Source: Deltaproteobacteria bacterium
GTDB taxonomy: Bacteria; Desulfobacterota; Binatia; UBA12015
DNA length: 42,747 bases
Assembly: GCA_016874715.1 (NCBI GenBank)
Contig: VGTK01000025.1
Span: 1 to 42,747 of the forward strand
Direction of reading: 5' to 3'
Part shown: one piece after another, positions 6,859 to 14,507 of the stretch
Position numbering within the stretch: the first letter of the stretch is position 1
How the letters are laid out: each line of letters opens with the position of its first letter
Translations under genes and position numbers: made by a program
Notes under the pieces: model-generated
What the model was told of the DNA's origin: nothing
Seen by the model: only the letters and a program-made list of their open reading frames with translations
Database searches by the model: none

Positions 6859-8637
6859 ATGAGCCGGCCGAGGGCAGAGGCGCCCGTCCGGATCGCCAAC
6901 TGCAGCGGCTTCTTCGGCGATCGCCTCGCGGCCGCACGCGAGATGCTCGAGGGCGGTCCGATCGACTACCTGACGGGCGACTACCTCGCCGAGCTGACCA
7001 TGCTGATCCTGTGGAAGGCGCGCGCCAAGGACCCGACGCTCGGCTTCGCCGCCACGTTTCTCCGGCAGATGGAGGACGTGCTCGGGCTCGCGGTCGAGCG
7101 CGGCGTGCGGATCGTCGTCAACGCGGGCGGGCTCAATCCCGCGAGCCTCGCCGACCGCGTTCGTGCACTCGCCGGCAAGCTCGGCATCGCGGCGCAGGTG
7201 GCGCACGTCGAGGGCGACGATCTGCTGCCGCGGCTCGGCCAGCTGCAGGCGCAGGGCGTGACGCTCGCTCACCTCGAGACCGGGCGCGCGCTCGCCGAGG
7301 CGGGCGTCACGCCCGTGACCGCGAACGCGTATCTGGGCGCGTGGGGCATCGTCGCGGCGCTCGAGACCGGCGCCGACGTCGTGATCTGCCCGCGGGTCAC
7401 CGATGCCTCGCTGGTGGTCGGTCCGGCTGCGTTCCACTTCGGCTGGCAGCAGGACGACCGGGACCGTCTCGCGGGCGCGGTCGTCGCCGGTCACATCATC
7501 GAGTGCGGCCCGCAGGCGACCGGCGGCAACTACAGCTTCTTCCGCGAGATCCCCGGCCTCGAGCACCCGGGCTTCCCGATCGCCGAGATCGCCGCCGACG
7601 GCAGCTCGGTGATCACCAAGCACCCCGGCACCGGTGGTGCCGTGACGGTCGGTACGGTCACCGCCCAGCTGCTCTACGAGATCGAGGGGCCGCGTTACCC
7701 GAACCCGGACGTCGTCGCGCGATTCGACAGCGTCACGCTCTCGCAGGAGGGTCCGGACCGGGTTCGTGTGTCCGGGGCGTGCGGCGAGCCGGCGCCGCGC
7801 GAGGCGAAAGTCTGCATCAACTACCTCGGCGGCTTCCGCAACGGCATGACGTTCGTACTGACCGGGCTCGAACTCGAGGAGAAGGCGGCACTGGTGCGGC
7901 GCTCCCTGTTCGCCGCGCTCGGCGGCGAGGAGCGCTTCGCGAGCGTGGACGTACGGCTGGTCCGCAACGACAAGGCCGACGCGCCGAGCAACGAGGAGGC
8001 GACCGCGTACCTGCGCGTCACCGTCAAGGATCCCGACGCCGCGAAGGTCGGGCGCGCGTTCGCCAACGCCGCGGTCGAGATGGCGCTGGGCAACTACCCC
8101 GGCTTCTTCGCGACCACCCCGCCGTCGTCCGAGAGCCCCTTCGGTGTCTACTGGCCCGCACTCGTGCCGCGGACGTGGATCGACGAGGTGGTGGTCACGC
8201 ACGACGGACGGCGCATCGCGATCCCGGCTCCGGCGGGCGCCGGGACCACCGCCGACGTCTCGGTTGCCGCGCCGCCGCTTCCGGCGGCGCCGCGTGGGGC
8301 GACGGATCGGCGACCGCTGGGGACCCTCTTCGGGGCCCGGTCCGGCGACAAGGGCGGCAACGCGAACGTCGGGGTCTGGGCGCGGACCCCGGAGGCCTAC
8401 GCGTGGCTGCGCGCGTTTCTCGACGAGGAGCGCTTCCGCGGGCTCGTGGCGGACGCGGCGAGCCTCGAGGTGCGGCGCTACGAGCTGCCGAACATCCTGT
8501 CGCTCAACTTCGTCGTGGTGGGGCTGCTCGGGGATGGGGTCGCGGCCTCGACGCGCGCGGATCCGCAGGCGAAGGGTCTCGGTGAGTATCTGCGCTCGCG
8601 ACTCGTCGACCTGCCGGTGGAGTTGCTGGCCGGCTGA
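6859..8637 (+). CDS. Acyclic terpene utilisation AtuA family protein (DUF1446 plus ferredoxin-fold C-terminal domain)
   Basis: This 592-residue protein has the AtuA core (about 10-450: RIANCSGFFGDR, IDYLTGDYLAELTM, VVNAGGLNP, NAYLGAWGI, CPRVTDASLVVGPA, ATGGNYSFF, GTGGAVTVGTVTAQLLYEI) followed by the small AtuA-associated domain (about 485-590: TLFGARSGDKGGNANVGVW, LPNILSLNFVV). The biochemical function of the family is not established. AtuA was named from the citronellol/geraniol gene cluster of Pseudomonas, and homologues often sit beside biotin-dependent acyl-CoA carboxylases, as here. The ATG at 6859 follows the crotonase stop by 10 bp. Confidence 0.9.
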   Translation: MSRPRAEAPVRIANCSGFFGDRLAAAREMLEGGPIDYLTGDYLAELTMLILWKARAKDPTLGFAATFLRQMEDVLGLAVERGVRIVVNAGGLNPASLADRVRALAGKLGIAAQVAHVEGDDLLPRLGQLQAQGVTLAHLETGRALAEAGVTPVTANAYLGAWGIVAALETGADVVICPRVTDASLVVGPAAFHFGWQQDDRDRLAGAVVAGHIIECGPQATGGNYSFFREIPGLEHPGFPIAEIAADGSSVITKHPGTGGAVTVGTVTAQLLYEIEGPRYPNPDVVARFDSVTLSQEGPDRVRVSGACGEPAPREAKVCINYLGGFRNGMTFVLTGLELEEKAALVRRSLFAALGGEERFASVDVRLVRNDKADAPSNEEATAYLRVTVKDPDAAKVGRAFANAAVEMALGNYPGFFATTPPSSESPFGVYWPALVPRTWIDEVVVTHDGRRIAIPAPAGAGTTADVSVAAPPLPAAPRGATDRRPLGTLFGARSGDKGGNANVGVWARTPEAYAWLRAFLDEERFRGLVADAASLEVRRYELPNILSLNFVVVGLLGDGVAASTRADPQAKGLGEYLRSRLVDLPVELLAG

Positions 8638-8658
8638 CCAGGGTCGCGCCCGGGCAGG

Positions 8659-9714
8659 TCACGAGGCGGCCCGTGCGGGTGACGCCGGATCTCCGCGGCG
8701 GCGCAGCCCGGCGCGCTCGTAGACCGCGTCGATGACGCGCATGTTGGCGATCGAGTCCTCGGGAGCGGTCGGGATCGTCGCGCCGCTTCGGACCCGCGCG
8801 ACGAAGGCGCGCAGCTGGTGCGTGTACGTCGCGTCGCCACTCACGCGCTCCTGGCGCGTGCCGTCGACGGTGTGCACCGTGAGACGATGGTAGACGTGCG
8901 GCAGGATCGGGTTGAACACGCGCATCTCGCCGCGGTCGCCGCGCACGTGGACGCGGACGCGGAAGAGCGTACCCGACAGCAGCGAGCAGCTCATCCGACC
9001 GATGGTCCCGTCGGGGAAGCGCATCTCTGCCTCCATGTAGCGATCGACGTCGGGGCCCATGAGCAGCGCGCGCGCGCGGAGCACCTCGGGCTCGGCGGCG
9101 CCGAGGTGGCGCAGCATGTGGATCGCGTAGCAGCCGGTGTCCATCGTGGCGCCGCCGCCCAGCGCGTAGTCGAATCGGATGTTGCCTGGTGACGGAAGCG
9201 GGATGCAGAAGGACGTCTCGATGTCGCGCAGGCGCCCGAGCTCGCCGCTCTCGATCACCTGCCGCATGCGCGCGGCGAGCGGGTGGTATCGCCAGTGGAA
9301 CGCCTCCATCAGGACTCGCCCGGTGCGTGACGCGGCCTCGGCCATCCGCTCGGCCTCGGCCGCGTTCGAGGCGAGCGGCTTCTCGCAGAGGACGTGCTTG
9401 CCTGCCTCGAGCGCGCGGATCGTCCACTCCGCGTGCAGCGCGTTCGGCAGCGGGTTGTAGATCGCCTCGATGTCCTTCGCCCGCAGCATGGCGTCGTACG
9501 AAGGGTAGGCGCGCTCTACGCGGTACTTGATGGCGAAGTCGCCGGCGCGCTGCGGCTCGCGCGCGGCGACGCCGGCCAGCACGACCTCCGGCACGGCTCG
9601 CGCCGGGCGCACCAGCGCCATCGGGGTGATCTTCGCAGCACCGAGGATGCCGATGCGGAGCGGGGCGTCCGTGTCCTGGGGGGGCTCGTGGGTGTCGTTG
9701 GGGATCGAATCCAT
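8659..9714 (-). CDS. Gfo/Idh/MocA family NAD(P)-dependent oxidoreductase
   Basis: This 351-residue enzyme has an N-terminal Rossmann domain (RIGILGAAKITPMAL, starting near residue 19) and the family hallmark EKPLA (CEKPLASNAAEAERM). A C-terminal alpha/beta dimerisation-substrate domain includes EAFHWRYHPLAARM and GGGATMDTGCYAIHMLR. Family members oxidise or reduce sugars, inositols or trans-dihydrodiols. The substrate here is unknown. The gene converges on the AtuA gene with a 21-bp gap and lies 13 bp downstream of the acyl-CoA dehydrogenase on the same strand. It probably shares that transcript. Confidence 0.88.
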   Translation of the reverse strand: MDSIPNDTHEPPQDTDAPLRIGILGAAKITPMALVRPARAVPEVVLAGVAAREPQRAGDFAIKYRVERAYPSYDAMLRAKDIEAIYNPLPNALHAEWTIRALEAGKHVLCEKPLASNAAEAERMAEAASRTGRVLMEAFHWRYHPLAARMRQVIESGELGRLRDIETSFCIPLPSPGNIRFDYALGGGATMDTGCYAIHMLRHLGAAEPEVLRARALLMGPDVDRYMEAEMRFPDGTIGRMSCSLLSGTLFRVRVHVRGDRGEMRVFNPILPHVYHRLTVHTVDGTRQERVSGDATYTHQLRAFVARVRSGATIPTAPEDSIANMRVIDAVYERAGLRRRGDPASPARAAS

Positions 9715-9727
9715 GCTCCGCTGGATA

Positions 9728-11446
9728 TCAGAGACCGAGGATCTTCGTGTAGCGGTCGAGTCGCGTCACGTCGCCGGCCTGGATGCGCTTTGCGTGCATC
9801 CCGACCATCGCCATCCGGCTCCGGATGAAGGAGGTCGCGGCAACGAGCTTCGACGGGTCGACCTCCGCCTGCAGGAGCAGCTCTGCCGCGACCACGACGT
9901 CGATGATCATGTCGCAGACGTGCTTGGCGTTGAGAATGGCGTAGCTCGGGTCGGTCATCAGCCCCGGCAGCGAGTCGTTGATCGCCTTGATGCCCTCGTG
10001 GACGTGGCGCGTCTCCTCGGGGAAGCGCTCGTCGAGGTGCGCGAGCTCCGCGTTGGTGGCGTCGAGTGCGGTGAACAGCGCGCCCTTGCTCATCTCGCGC
10101 AGCGCGAAGCTCGCCTGGATCTCCGAGGTGCCCTCGTAGATCGTCGTGATGATCGCGTCCGAGTGGTAGTGGCCCGCGACCGACTCGGCCATGTAGCCGA
10201 TGCCGCCGTGGATCTGGATGCCGTTGCGCGTGACGCGCGTCGCGACCTCCGTACCGATGTACTTGCAGAGCGGCGTGAAGAAGCGGATGAGCGCCATGTT
10301 GCGCTCGTGCTCCTCCTGCAGCGCCGTCCGGTCACCGGCATCGTCGCGGCCGCTCGCGAGGTAGGCTGCGAGCGCATCGGTGAGGTCGATCATGGCGCAG
10401 GTGCGGTAGAGGAGGGCGCGCGCGGCGTTGATGTCGAGCGCCATGGTCGTGAGCATCGACTTCACGAGCGGCTGCTGGACGATCGGCTGGCCGAACTGCA
10501 CACGCTCGAGCGCGTACGAGCGCGCTTTTCGGAACGCCGCCTCGGCGATGCCGATGCCCTGCGCCGCGACGCCGATGCGCGCCTGGTTCATCAGGTCGAG
10601 CATGGCGCGGAAGCCGTTGCCGCGCTCGCCGAGCAGGAAGGCCTCCGCATGGTCGAACTCGATCGCGCACGTCGGCGAGCCGTGGATGCCCATCTTGTTC
10701 TCGACGCGGGTCACGGCGACGGTGTTCCGCGTGCCGTCCGGCAGCTCGACCGGGCACAGCATGAGGGACAGGCCGTTCGTCGTGCCCTTCGACTGGTCGT
10801 AGGTCGCGCCGTCGCGCGCGAGCACGAGGTGCACGCCGGACCCGCCGTTGGTGATGAAGATCTTGCTGCCGTCGACGAAGTAGCGACCGTTCTCCTCCGT
10901 CACGCGGGTGGCGATGGCGCCCAGGTCGGAGCCGGCCTGCGGCTCGGTGAGGTCCATGCACCCCTGCAGCTCGCCGGCCGCGAAGCGCGGCAGGTAGCGC
11001 TGCTTGAGCTCGTCGCTGCCGTACTTCTGGATGTCGCCCGCGACGCCGGCCTGCAGGCCGAGGATGGTCATCAGGCTGGTGTCGGCGCGCGAGACCATCT
11101 CGAGGTAGTGCGAGTTCAACAGGATCGGCAGGCCGAACCCGCCGAAGTCGGGGCTGAGCGTCAGGCAGACCAGGCCGGCGCCGCGCAGCTTGTCGTAGCC
11201 GGCGGCGATGTGCGGCGGGACGGCCACGATGCCGTCCTCGAGGCGCACTTCCTCGTGCCAGTGCCCGAGCGCGCCTGCCTCGATGTCCGCGCAGATGTCG
11301 CCGCACGTGCCGAGGATCGAGCGGTACGTTTCGATCTCGGCGTCGATCTCGATGTCGGCACCGCGCAGGAGGTGGAAGTATCGCGTCCAGTCGACGCGGT
11401 GGTCGATGAACAGCTTCATGTCCGGATGGAAGAATCCGTGCGCCAT
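9728..11446 (-). CDS. Acyl-CoA dehydrogenase
   Basis: This 572-residue FAD enzyme introduces an alpha-beta double bond into an acyl-CoA. The mid-domain flavin motifs are present (CMDLTEPQAGSDLGAI, SKIFITNGG). The catalytic-base motif TTIYEGTSEIQ places Glu438 at the usual IYEGT position. RNGIQIHGGIGY is the C-terminal FAD-binding segment. A roughly 110-residue C-terminal extension (after 455) makes it longer than the usual 380-residue short-chain enzymes and places it in the larger ACAD class. It lies beside the acyl-CoA carboxylase operon and could provide the preceding dehydrogenation step, but the strand differs and the chain specificity cannot be read. Confidence 0.93.
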   Translation of the reverse strand: MAHGFFHPDMKLFIDHRVDWTRYFHLLRGADIEIDAEIETYRSILGTCGDICADIEAGALGHWHEEVRLEDGIVAVPPHIAAGYDKLRGAGLVCLTLSPDFGGFGLPILLNSHYLEMVSRADTSLMTILGLQAGVAGDIQKYGSDELKQRYLPRFAAGELQGCMDLTEPQAGSDLGAIATRVTEENGRYFVDGSKIFITNGGSGVHLVLARDGATYDQSKGTTNGLSLMLCPVELPDGTRNTVAVTRVENKMGIHGSPTCAIEFDHAEAFLLGERGNGFRAMLDLMNQARIGVAAQGIGIAEAAFRKARSYALERVQFGQPIVQQPLVKSMLTTMALDINAARALLYRTCAMIDLTDALAAYLASGRDDAGDRTALQEEHERNMALIRFFTPLCKYIGTEVATRVTRNGIQIHGGIGYMAESVAGHYHSDAIITTIYEGTSEIQASFALREMSKGALFTALDATNAELAHLDERFPEETRHVHEGIKAINDSLPGLMTDPSYAILNAKHVCDMIIDVVVAAELLLQAEVDPSKLVAATSFIRSRMAMVGMHAKRIQAGDVTRLDRYTKILGL

Positions 11447-11798
11447 TTGTCGGCGACCCTATCATGCGGCGCGTCATGGCCAAGCCGCGAATCTCGGGCC
11501 GTGCTCCGCGGCGGCCGTGCGGTGTCGTGATGGCCGGCCGCGCCGCTCGGCAGGCCCGGGCCGTGCGACCCGGGCTCGCGCGACCGGTTGTCCGGCGCGG
11601 GGCCCCGGACAGGGCACCTGCCGGGGGCCGGCGGGACGTCGCCCTCGGTGCCCGGTGGCGAAGGGTCCGCGAGGCCTCGTCCGCTTGACCAGCTTGTCGT
11701 GAGCGGGCACGATTGTTAGCTCCCGGCGTGGCGCCCGTGCTCGGTCGCCGGTCCGGAGCAGCGTGCGATACGAAGCTCGAACCCGAGGAGGTCGATTG
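11447..11798. other. Divergent intergenic region with a strong hairpin and a promoter-like element
   Basis: This 352-bp gap separates the divergent acyl-CoA dehydrogenase and DsbA-like genes. Frames open through it encode only Arg/Ala-rich low-complexity sequence and are not credible genes. A GC hairpin lies at 11601-11629 (CAGG-GCA-CCTG capped on a GGCCCCGG/CCGGGGGCC stem with small bulges). A TTGACC at 11685-11690 and TGTTAGCTCCCGGCG at 11714-11728 form a plausible promoter region for the rightward gene. The second element nearly repeats the one before bfr. No leftward promoter was recognised. Confidence 0.4.
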
Positions 11799-12653
11799 AT
11801 GTCTGTCCGACGCGTAACCGCGATGCTCGGTCTGCTGGTGCTGCCTGGCCTTCTGATGGTCTTCGGGGCGAGCGCCGCAGAGCAGGACACGCTGGTCAAG
11901 TATTACCGGAAGAAGAACAACGTCCCGCCCAGCGAGACCGTCACCGTCAAGGACGTGAACGACTCGCCGATCAAGGGCGCCAAGCAGGGCGTCGTCGAGG
12001 TCGGCACGGCACCGCGCGTCCGCCAGGTGCCGTTCACCAGCTCGGCCGACTTCCGCTACGTGGTCTTCGCCGAGGTCGACGACGTCACCATCGACCCGTC
12101 CAAGGCGGTGATGGCGAAGGTGGCACTCAAGAACGAGCTCTGCCGTGGCCCGAAGGACGCGAAGGTCACCATCATCGAGTACTCGGACTTCCAGTGCCCG
12201 TTCTGCACCAAGGGCTACACCACGCTGGAGAACGAGGTGCTGCCGGCGTACAAGGACAAGGTCCGCTTCTGCTACAAGCACCTGCCGCTGCCCTTCCACC
12301 CGTGGGCGGAGCCGGCCGCGATCGCGATGGAGTGCATGAAGGCGCAGAGCGCCGATGCCGCCTGGAACGTCTACAAGGGCTACTTCGAGAAGCAGAAGGA
12401 CGTGACGCCGGCGAACGTGAAGGAGAAGGCCCTCGAGTTCGCCGCCGCCGACAAGATCGACAAGGCGAAGTTCGACAAGTGCTACGACGACAAGGAGACC
12501 GCTGCGAAGGTCAAGGCCGACAAGGACGAGGCGACGTCGCTCGGCCTATCCGGTACCCCGTCGTTCGTCATCAACGGCCGCATGGTGAGGGGCGCGCAGC
12601 CCGCCGCCACCTTCAAGGCCGTGATCGACGACGAGCTCGCCTCGTCGAAGTGA
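11799..12653 (+). CDS. Exported DsbA-family thiol:disulfide oxidoreductase-like protein
   Basis: This 284-residue protein has a signal peptide (residues 1-26, Arg-rich start, hydrophobic core, cleavage near GASA-AEQD). A Lys-rich N-terminal region of about 90 residues follows, then a DsbA-like thioredoxin domain with the redox motif Cys133-Pro-Phe-Cys136 and the cis-proline segment GTPSFVING. Members oxidise, isomerise or reduce disulfides in the periplasm. CPFC and the inserted helical domain resemble the Thioredoxin_4/BdbD group. Extra cysteines occur in the helical part. The ATG at 11799 has GAGGAGG at 11785-11791. A GTG 36 bp upstream in frame is less likely. Confidence 0.9.
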   Translation: MSVRRVTAMLGLLVLPGLLMVFGASAAEQDTLVKYYRKKNNVPPSETVTVKDVNDSPIKGAKQGVVEVGTAPRVRQVPFTSSADFRYVVFAEVDDVTIDPSKAVMAKVALKNELCRGPKDAKVTIIEYSDFQCPFCTKGYTTLENEVLPAYKDKVRFCYKHLPLPFHPWAEPAAIAMECMKAQSADAAWNVYKGYFEKQKDVTPANVKEKALEFAAADKIDKAKFDKCYDDKETAAKVKADKDEATSLGLSGTPSFVINGRMVRGAQPAATFKAVIDDELASSK

Positions 12654-12658
12654 GTAGG

Positions 12659-12694
12659 GCCGGGGGTGTGCCGGGCTCCCGGCACGCCCCCGGC
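12659..12694 (+). terminator. Strong GC hairpin after the DsbA-like gene
   Basis: Two 17-nt arms (12659-12675 and 12678-12694) pair almost perfectly, with one G-T wobble, five bases after the DsbA-like stop. The central bases would open to form the loop. No T-run follows, so it is a terminator-like or mRNA-stabilising hairpin rather than a textbook intrinsic terminator. Confidence 0.5.
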
Positions 12695-12794
12695 GCCTGG
12701 CGTCTCCTGGAGCCAGCCGGGTTCTTCCTTCCTCTCGGCCGGCATGGCCGATGCCGTCCCGGGTGTTAAACACGCCCGGTCCGAGCGGCTCGCC

Positions 12795-13205
12795 ATGCTT
12801 CACGAAGACCCCGACGTCCTCACGGCCAACGCCGCGTTCTATCGCGCGTTCGCCGATCGCGACCTCGACGCCATGGACGCGTTGTGGGCGCGCTCGGCGC
12901 GCGTGGCGTGCATCCACCCGGGCTGGCGGGCCTTGCACGGGCGTGACGCGGTCATGGAGAGCTGGCGTTCCATCCTCGGCAGCTCCGATGCGCCGGACAT
13001 CGTCTGCTCGGGGGAATCGGTGATCCCGGGCGAGACGGTCGCGGTGGTCCTCTGCGTGGAGTCGCTGCGCGGCGGGTCGCTCGCGGCGACCAACGTCTTC
13101 GTCCGCGAGGGTGGCGAGTGGCGGATCGTGCACCACCACGCTGGTCCGATCGCGCCGGGAGGCGACACTGGCGGCGACGCCGAGCCGCCCCGGTTCTTGA
13201 ACTGA
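12795..13205 (+). CDS. SnoaL/NTF2-like fold protein (DUF4440/SnoaL_3 type)
   Basis: This 136-residue protein has the NTF2-like cone-fold pattern: an N-terminal helix (TANAAFYRAFADRDLDAMDALW), then RVACIHPGWRALHGRDAVMESWRSIL, then beta strands ending in NVFVREGGEWRIVHHHAGPI. The fold supports small isomerases, hydratases or ligand-binding proteins. No function can be assigned. The chosen ATG at 12795 matches the usual domain start. An in-frame ATG at 12744 would add 17 residues, and neither has a clear Shine-Dalgarno. It lies between the exported thioredoxin-fold protein and the FIST protein on the same strand. Confidence 0.8.
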   Translation: MLHEDPDVLTANAAFYRAFADRDLDAMDALWARSARVACIHPGWRALHGRDAVMESWRSILGSSDAPDIVCSGESVIPGETVAVVLCVESLRGGSLAATNVFVREGGEWRIVHHHAGPIAPGGDTGGDAEPPRFLN

Positions 13206-13273
13206 GCGGCGTGGAATCGAGCAGCGTCGTCGATGGGACCACGGGTCGGCAGCGTCGAGCGAACGGAGCAGCG

Positions 13274-14491
13274 ATGGGCATGAGATGGTGTTCCACCGTG
13301 TCGGAGAAGCGGGCGCTGGACGAAGCCGCGCGCGAGGCGTGCGCGACGCTGCGGGGCGATCTCGCCGGTGAGCGGGCGCACCTCGTGATCGCCTTTGTGT
13401 CGGAGCACCACCGCACGGCGTACCGCGAGCTGGCGCCGCTACTCGCGGCCGAGCTCGGTGGTGCGCTGCTGATCGGCTGCACGGCACGCAGCGTGATCGG
13501 CGGCGGCCGCGAGATCGAAGACAGCCCCGCCCTGTCGCTCACCGCCGCGACGCTCCCGGGCGTCGAGCTGACTCCGTTTTACCTCGACGTCGAGCAGATC
13601 CCGGAACCCGGCGCTCCCGCCGCGGACTGGGCACGCGCGTGCGGCCTCGGCACCGGGGCGGATGCCCACTTTCTACTGCTCGCCGACCCGTTCTCGTTCG
13701 ACGTTGAGCGTCTGATCAGGGGTCTCGACGGTGCGTTCCCGGCGAGCAAGAAGCTGGGTGGCGTCGCGAGCGGAGGTCGCACCCCAGGTGACAACGCGCT
13801 GTACCTCGGCAACCGCGTGCACCGCGCCGGGCTGGTGGGCGTGGCACTCGCCGGCGACATCGAGCTGGACACCATCGTCGCGCAGGGCTGCCGCCCGATC
13901 GGCATGCCGCTGTTCGTCACGCGCTGCCGCGAGAACGTCCTGCAGGAGCTCGACGGCCGTCCGGCGCTGGAGGTCCTCCAGGAGCTGTACGAGACCCTGT
14001 CCCCCGACGACCAGGATCTGTGCGGCGGATCGCTCTTCCTCGGCATCGAGATGAAGGGTGCGCAGGGCGAGTACCAGCAGGGCGACTTCCTGATCCGCAA
14101 CCTGCTGGGATCCGATCCCGATGTGGGGACGCTCACCATCGGTGCCGTGCTGCGACCGTTGCAGGTCGTGCAGTTCCACCTGCGCGACGCGCGCACGTCC
14201 GCCGAGGACCTCGAGCGGCGGCTCGCGGTCTACGGGCATGAGCGCGATGCCGCTGCGGCGCGCGGTGCGGTGCTGTTCTCGTGTCTCGGGCGCGGCGCAC
14301 ACCTCTACGGGCGGCCGAACCACGACAGCGAGGTGCTCAAGCGGCACCTGGGCGACGTCGCGCTCGGCGGGTTCTTCTGCAACGGCGAGATCGGCCCGGT
14401 GCAGGGCACGACGTTCCTGCACGGCTACACCAGCGCGTTCGGCATCTTCCGCGAGCGCCGGGCCGCGCGCACGCCGCGTGGCCGAGCGTAG
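13274..14491 (+). CDS. FIST domain protein (FIST_N plus FIST_C)
   Basis: This 405-residue cytoplasmic protein has a FIST N-terminal domain (about 20-215: LVIAFVSEHHRT, GALLIGCTARSVIGGGREIE, SKKLGGVASGGRTPG) and a C-terminal FIST_C domain (about 230-390, ending in GRGAHLYGRPNHDSEVLKRHL and GGFFCNGEIGPVQGTTFLHGYTS cut here by motif). FIST proteins are proposed intracellular small-molecule sensors, and stand-alone versions without a kinase or methyl-acceptor output, as here, have unknown partners. The ATG at 13274 has GGAG at 13265-13268. It converges on the sulfatase-like genes with a 16-bp gap. Confidence 0.87.
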   Translation: MGMRWCSTVSEKRALDEAAREACATLRGDLAGERAHLVIAFVSEHHRTAYRELAPLLAAELGGALLIGCTARSVIGGGREIEDSPALSLTAATLPGVELTPFYLDVEQIPEPGAPAADWARACGLGTGADAHFLLLADPFSFDVERLIRGLDGAFPASKKLGGVASGGRTPGDNALYLGNRVHRAGLVGVALAGDIELDTIVAQGCRPIGMPLFVTRCRENVLQELDGRPALEVLQELYETLSPDDQDLCGGSLFLGIEMKGAQGEYQQGDFLIRNLLGSDPDVGTLTIGAVLRPLQVVQFHLRDARTSAEDLERRLAVYGHERDAAAARGAVLFSCLGRGAHLYGRPNHDSEVLKRHLGDVALGGFFCNGEIGPVQGTTFLHGYTSAFGIFRERRAARTPRGRA

Positions 14492-14507
14492 CCGGGCAGG
14501 CGATGAG

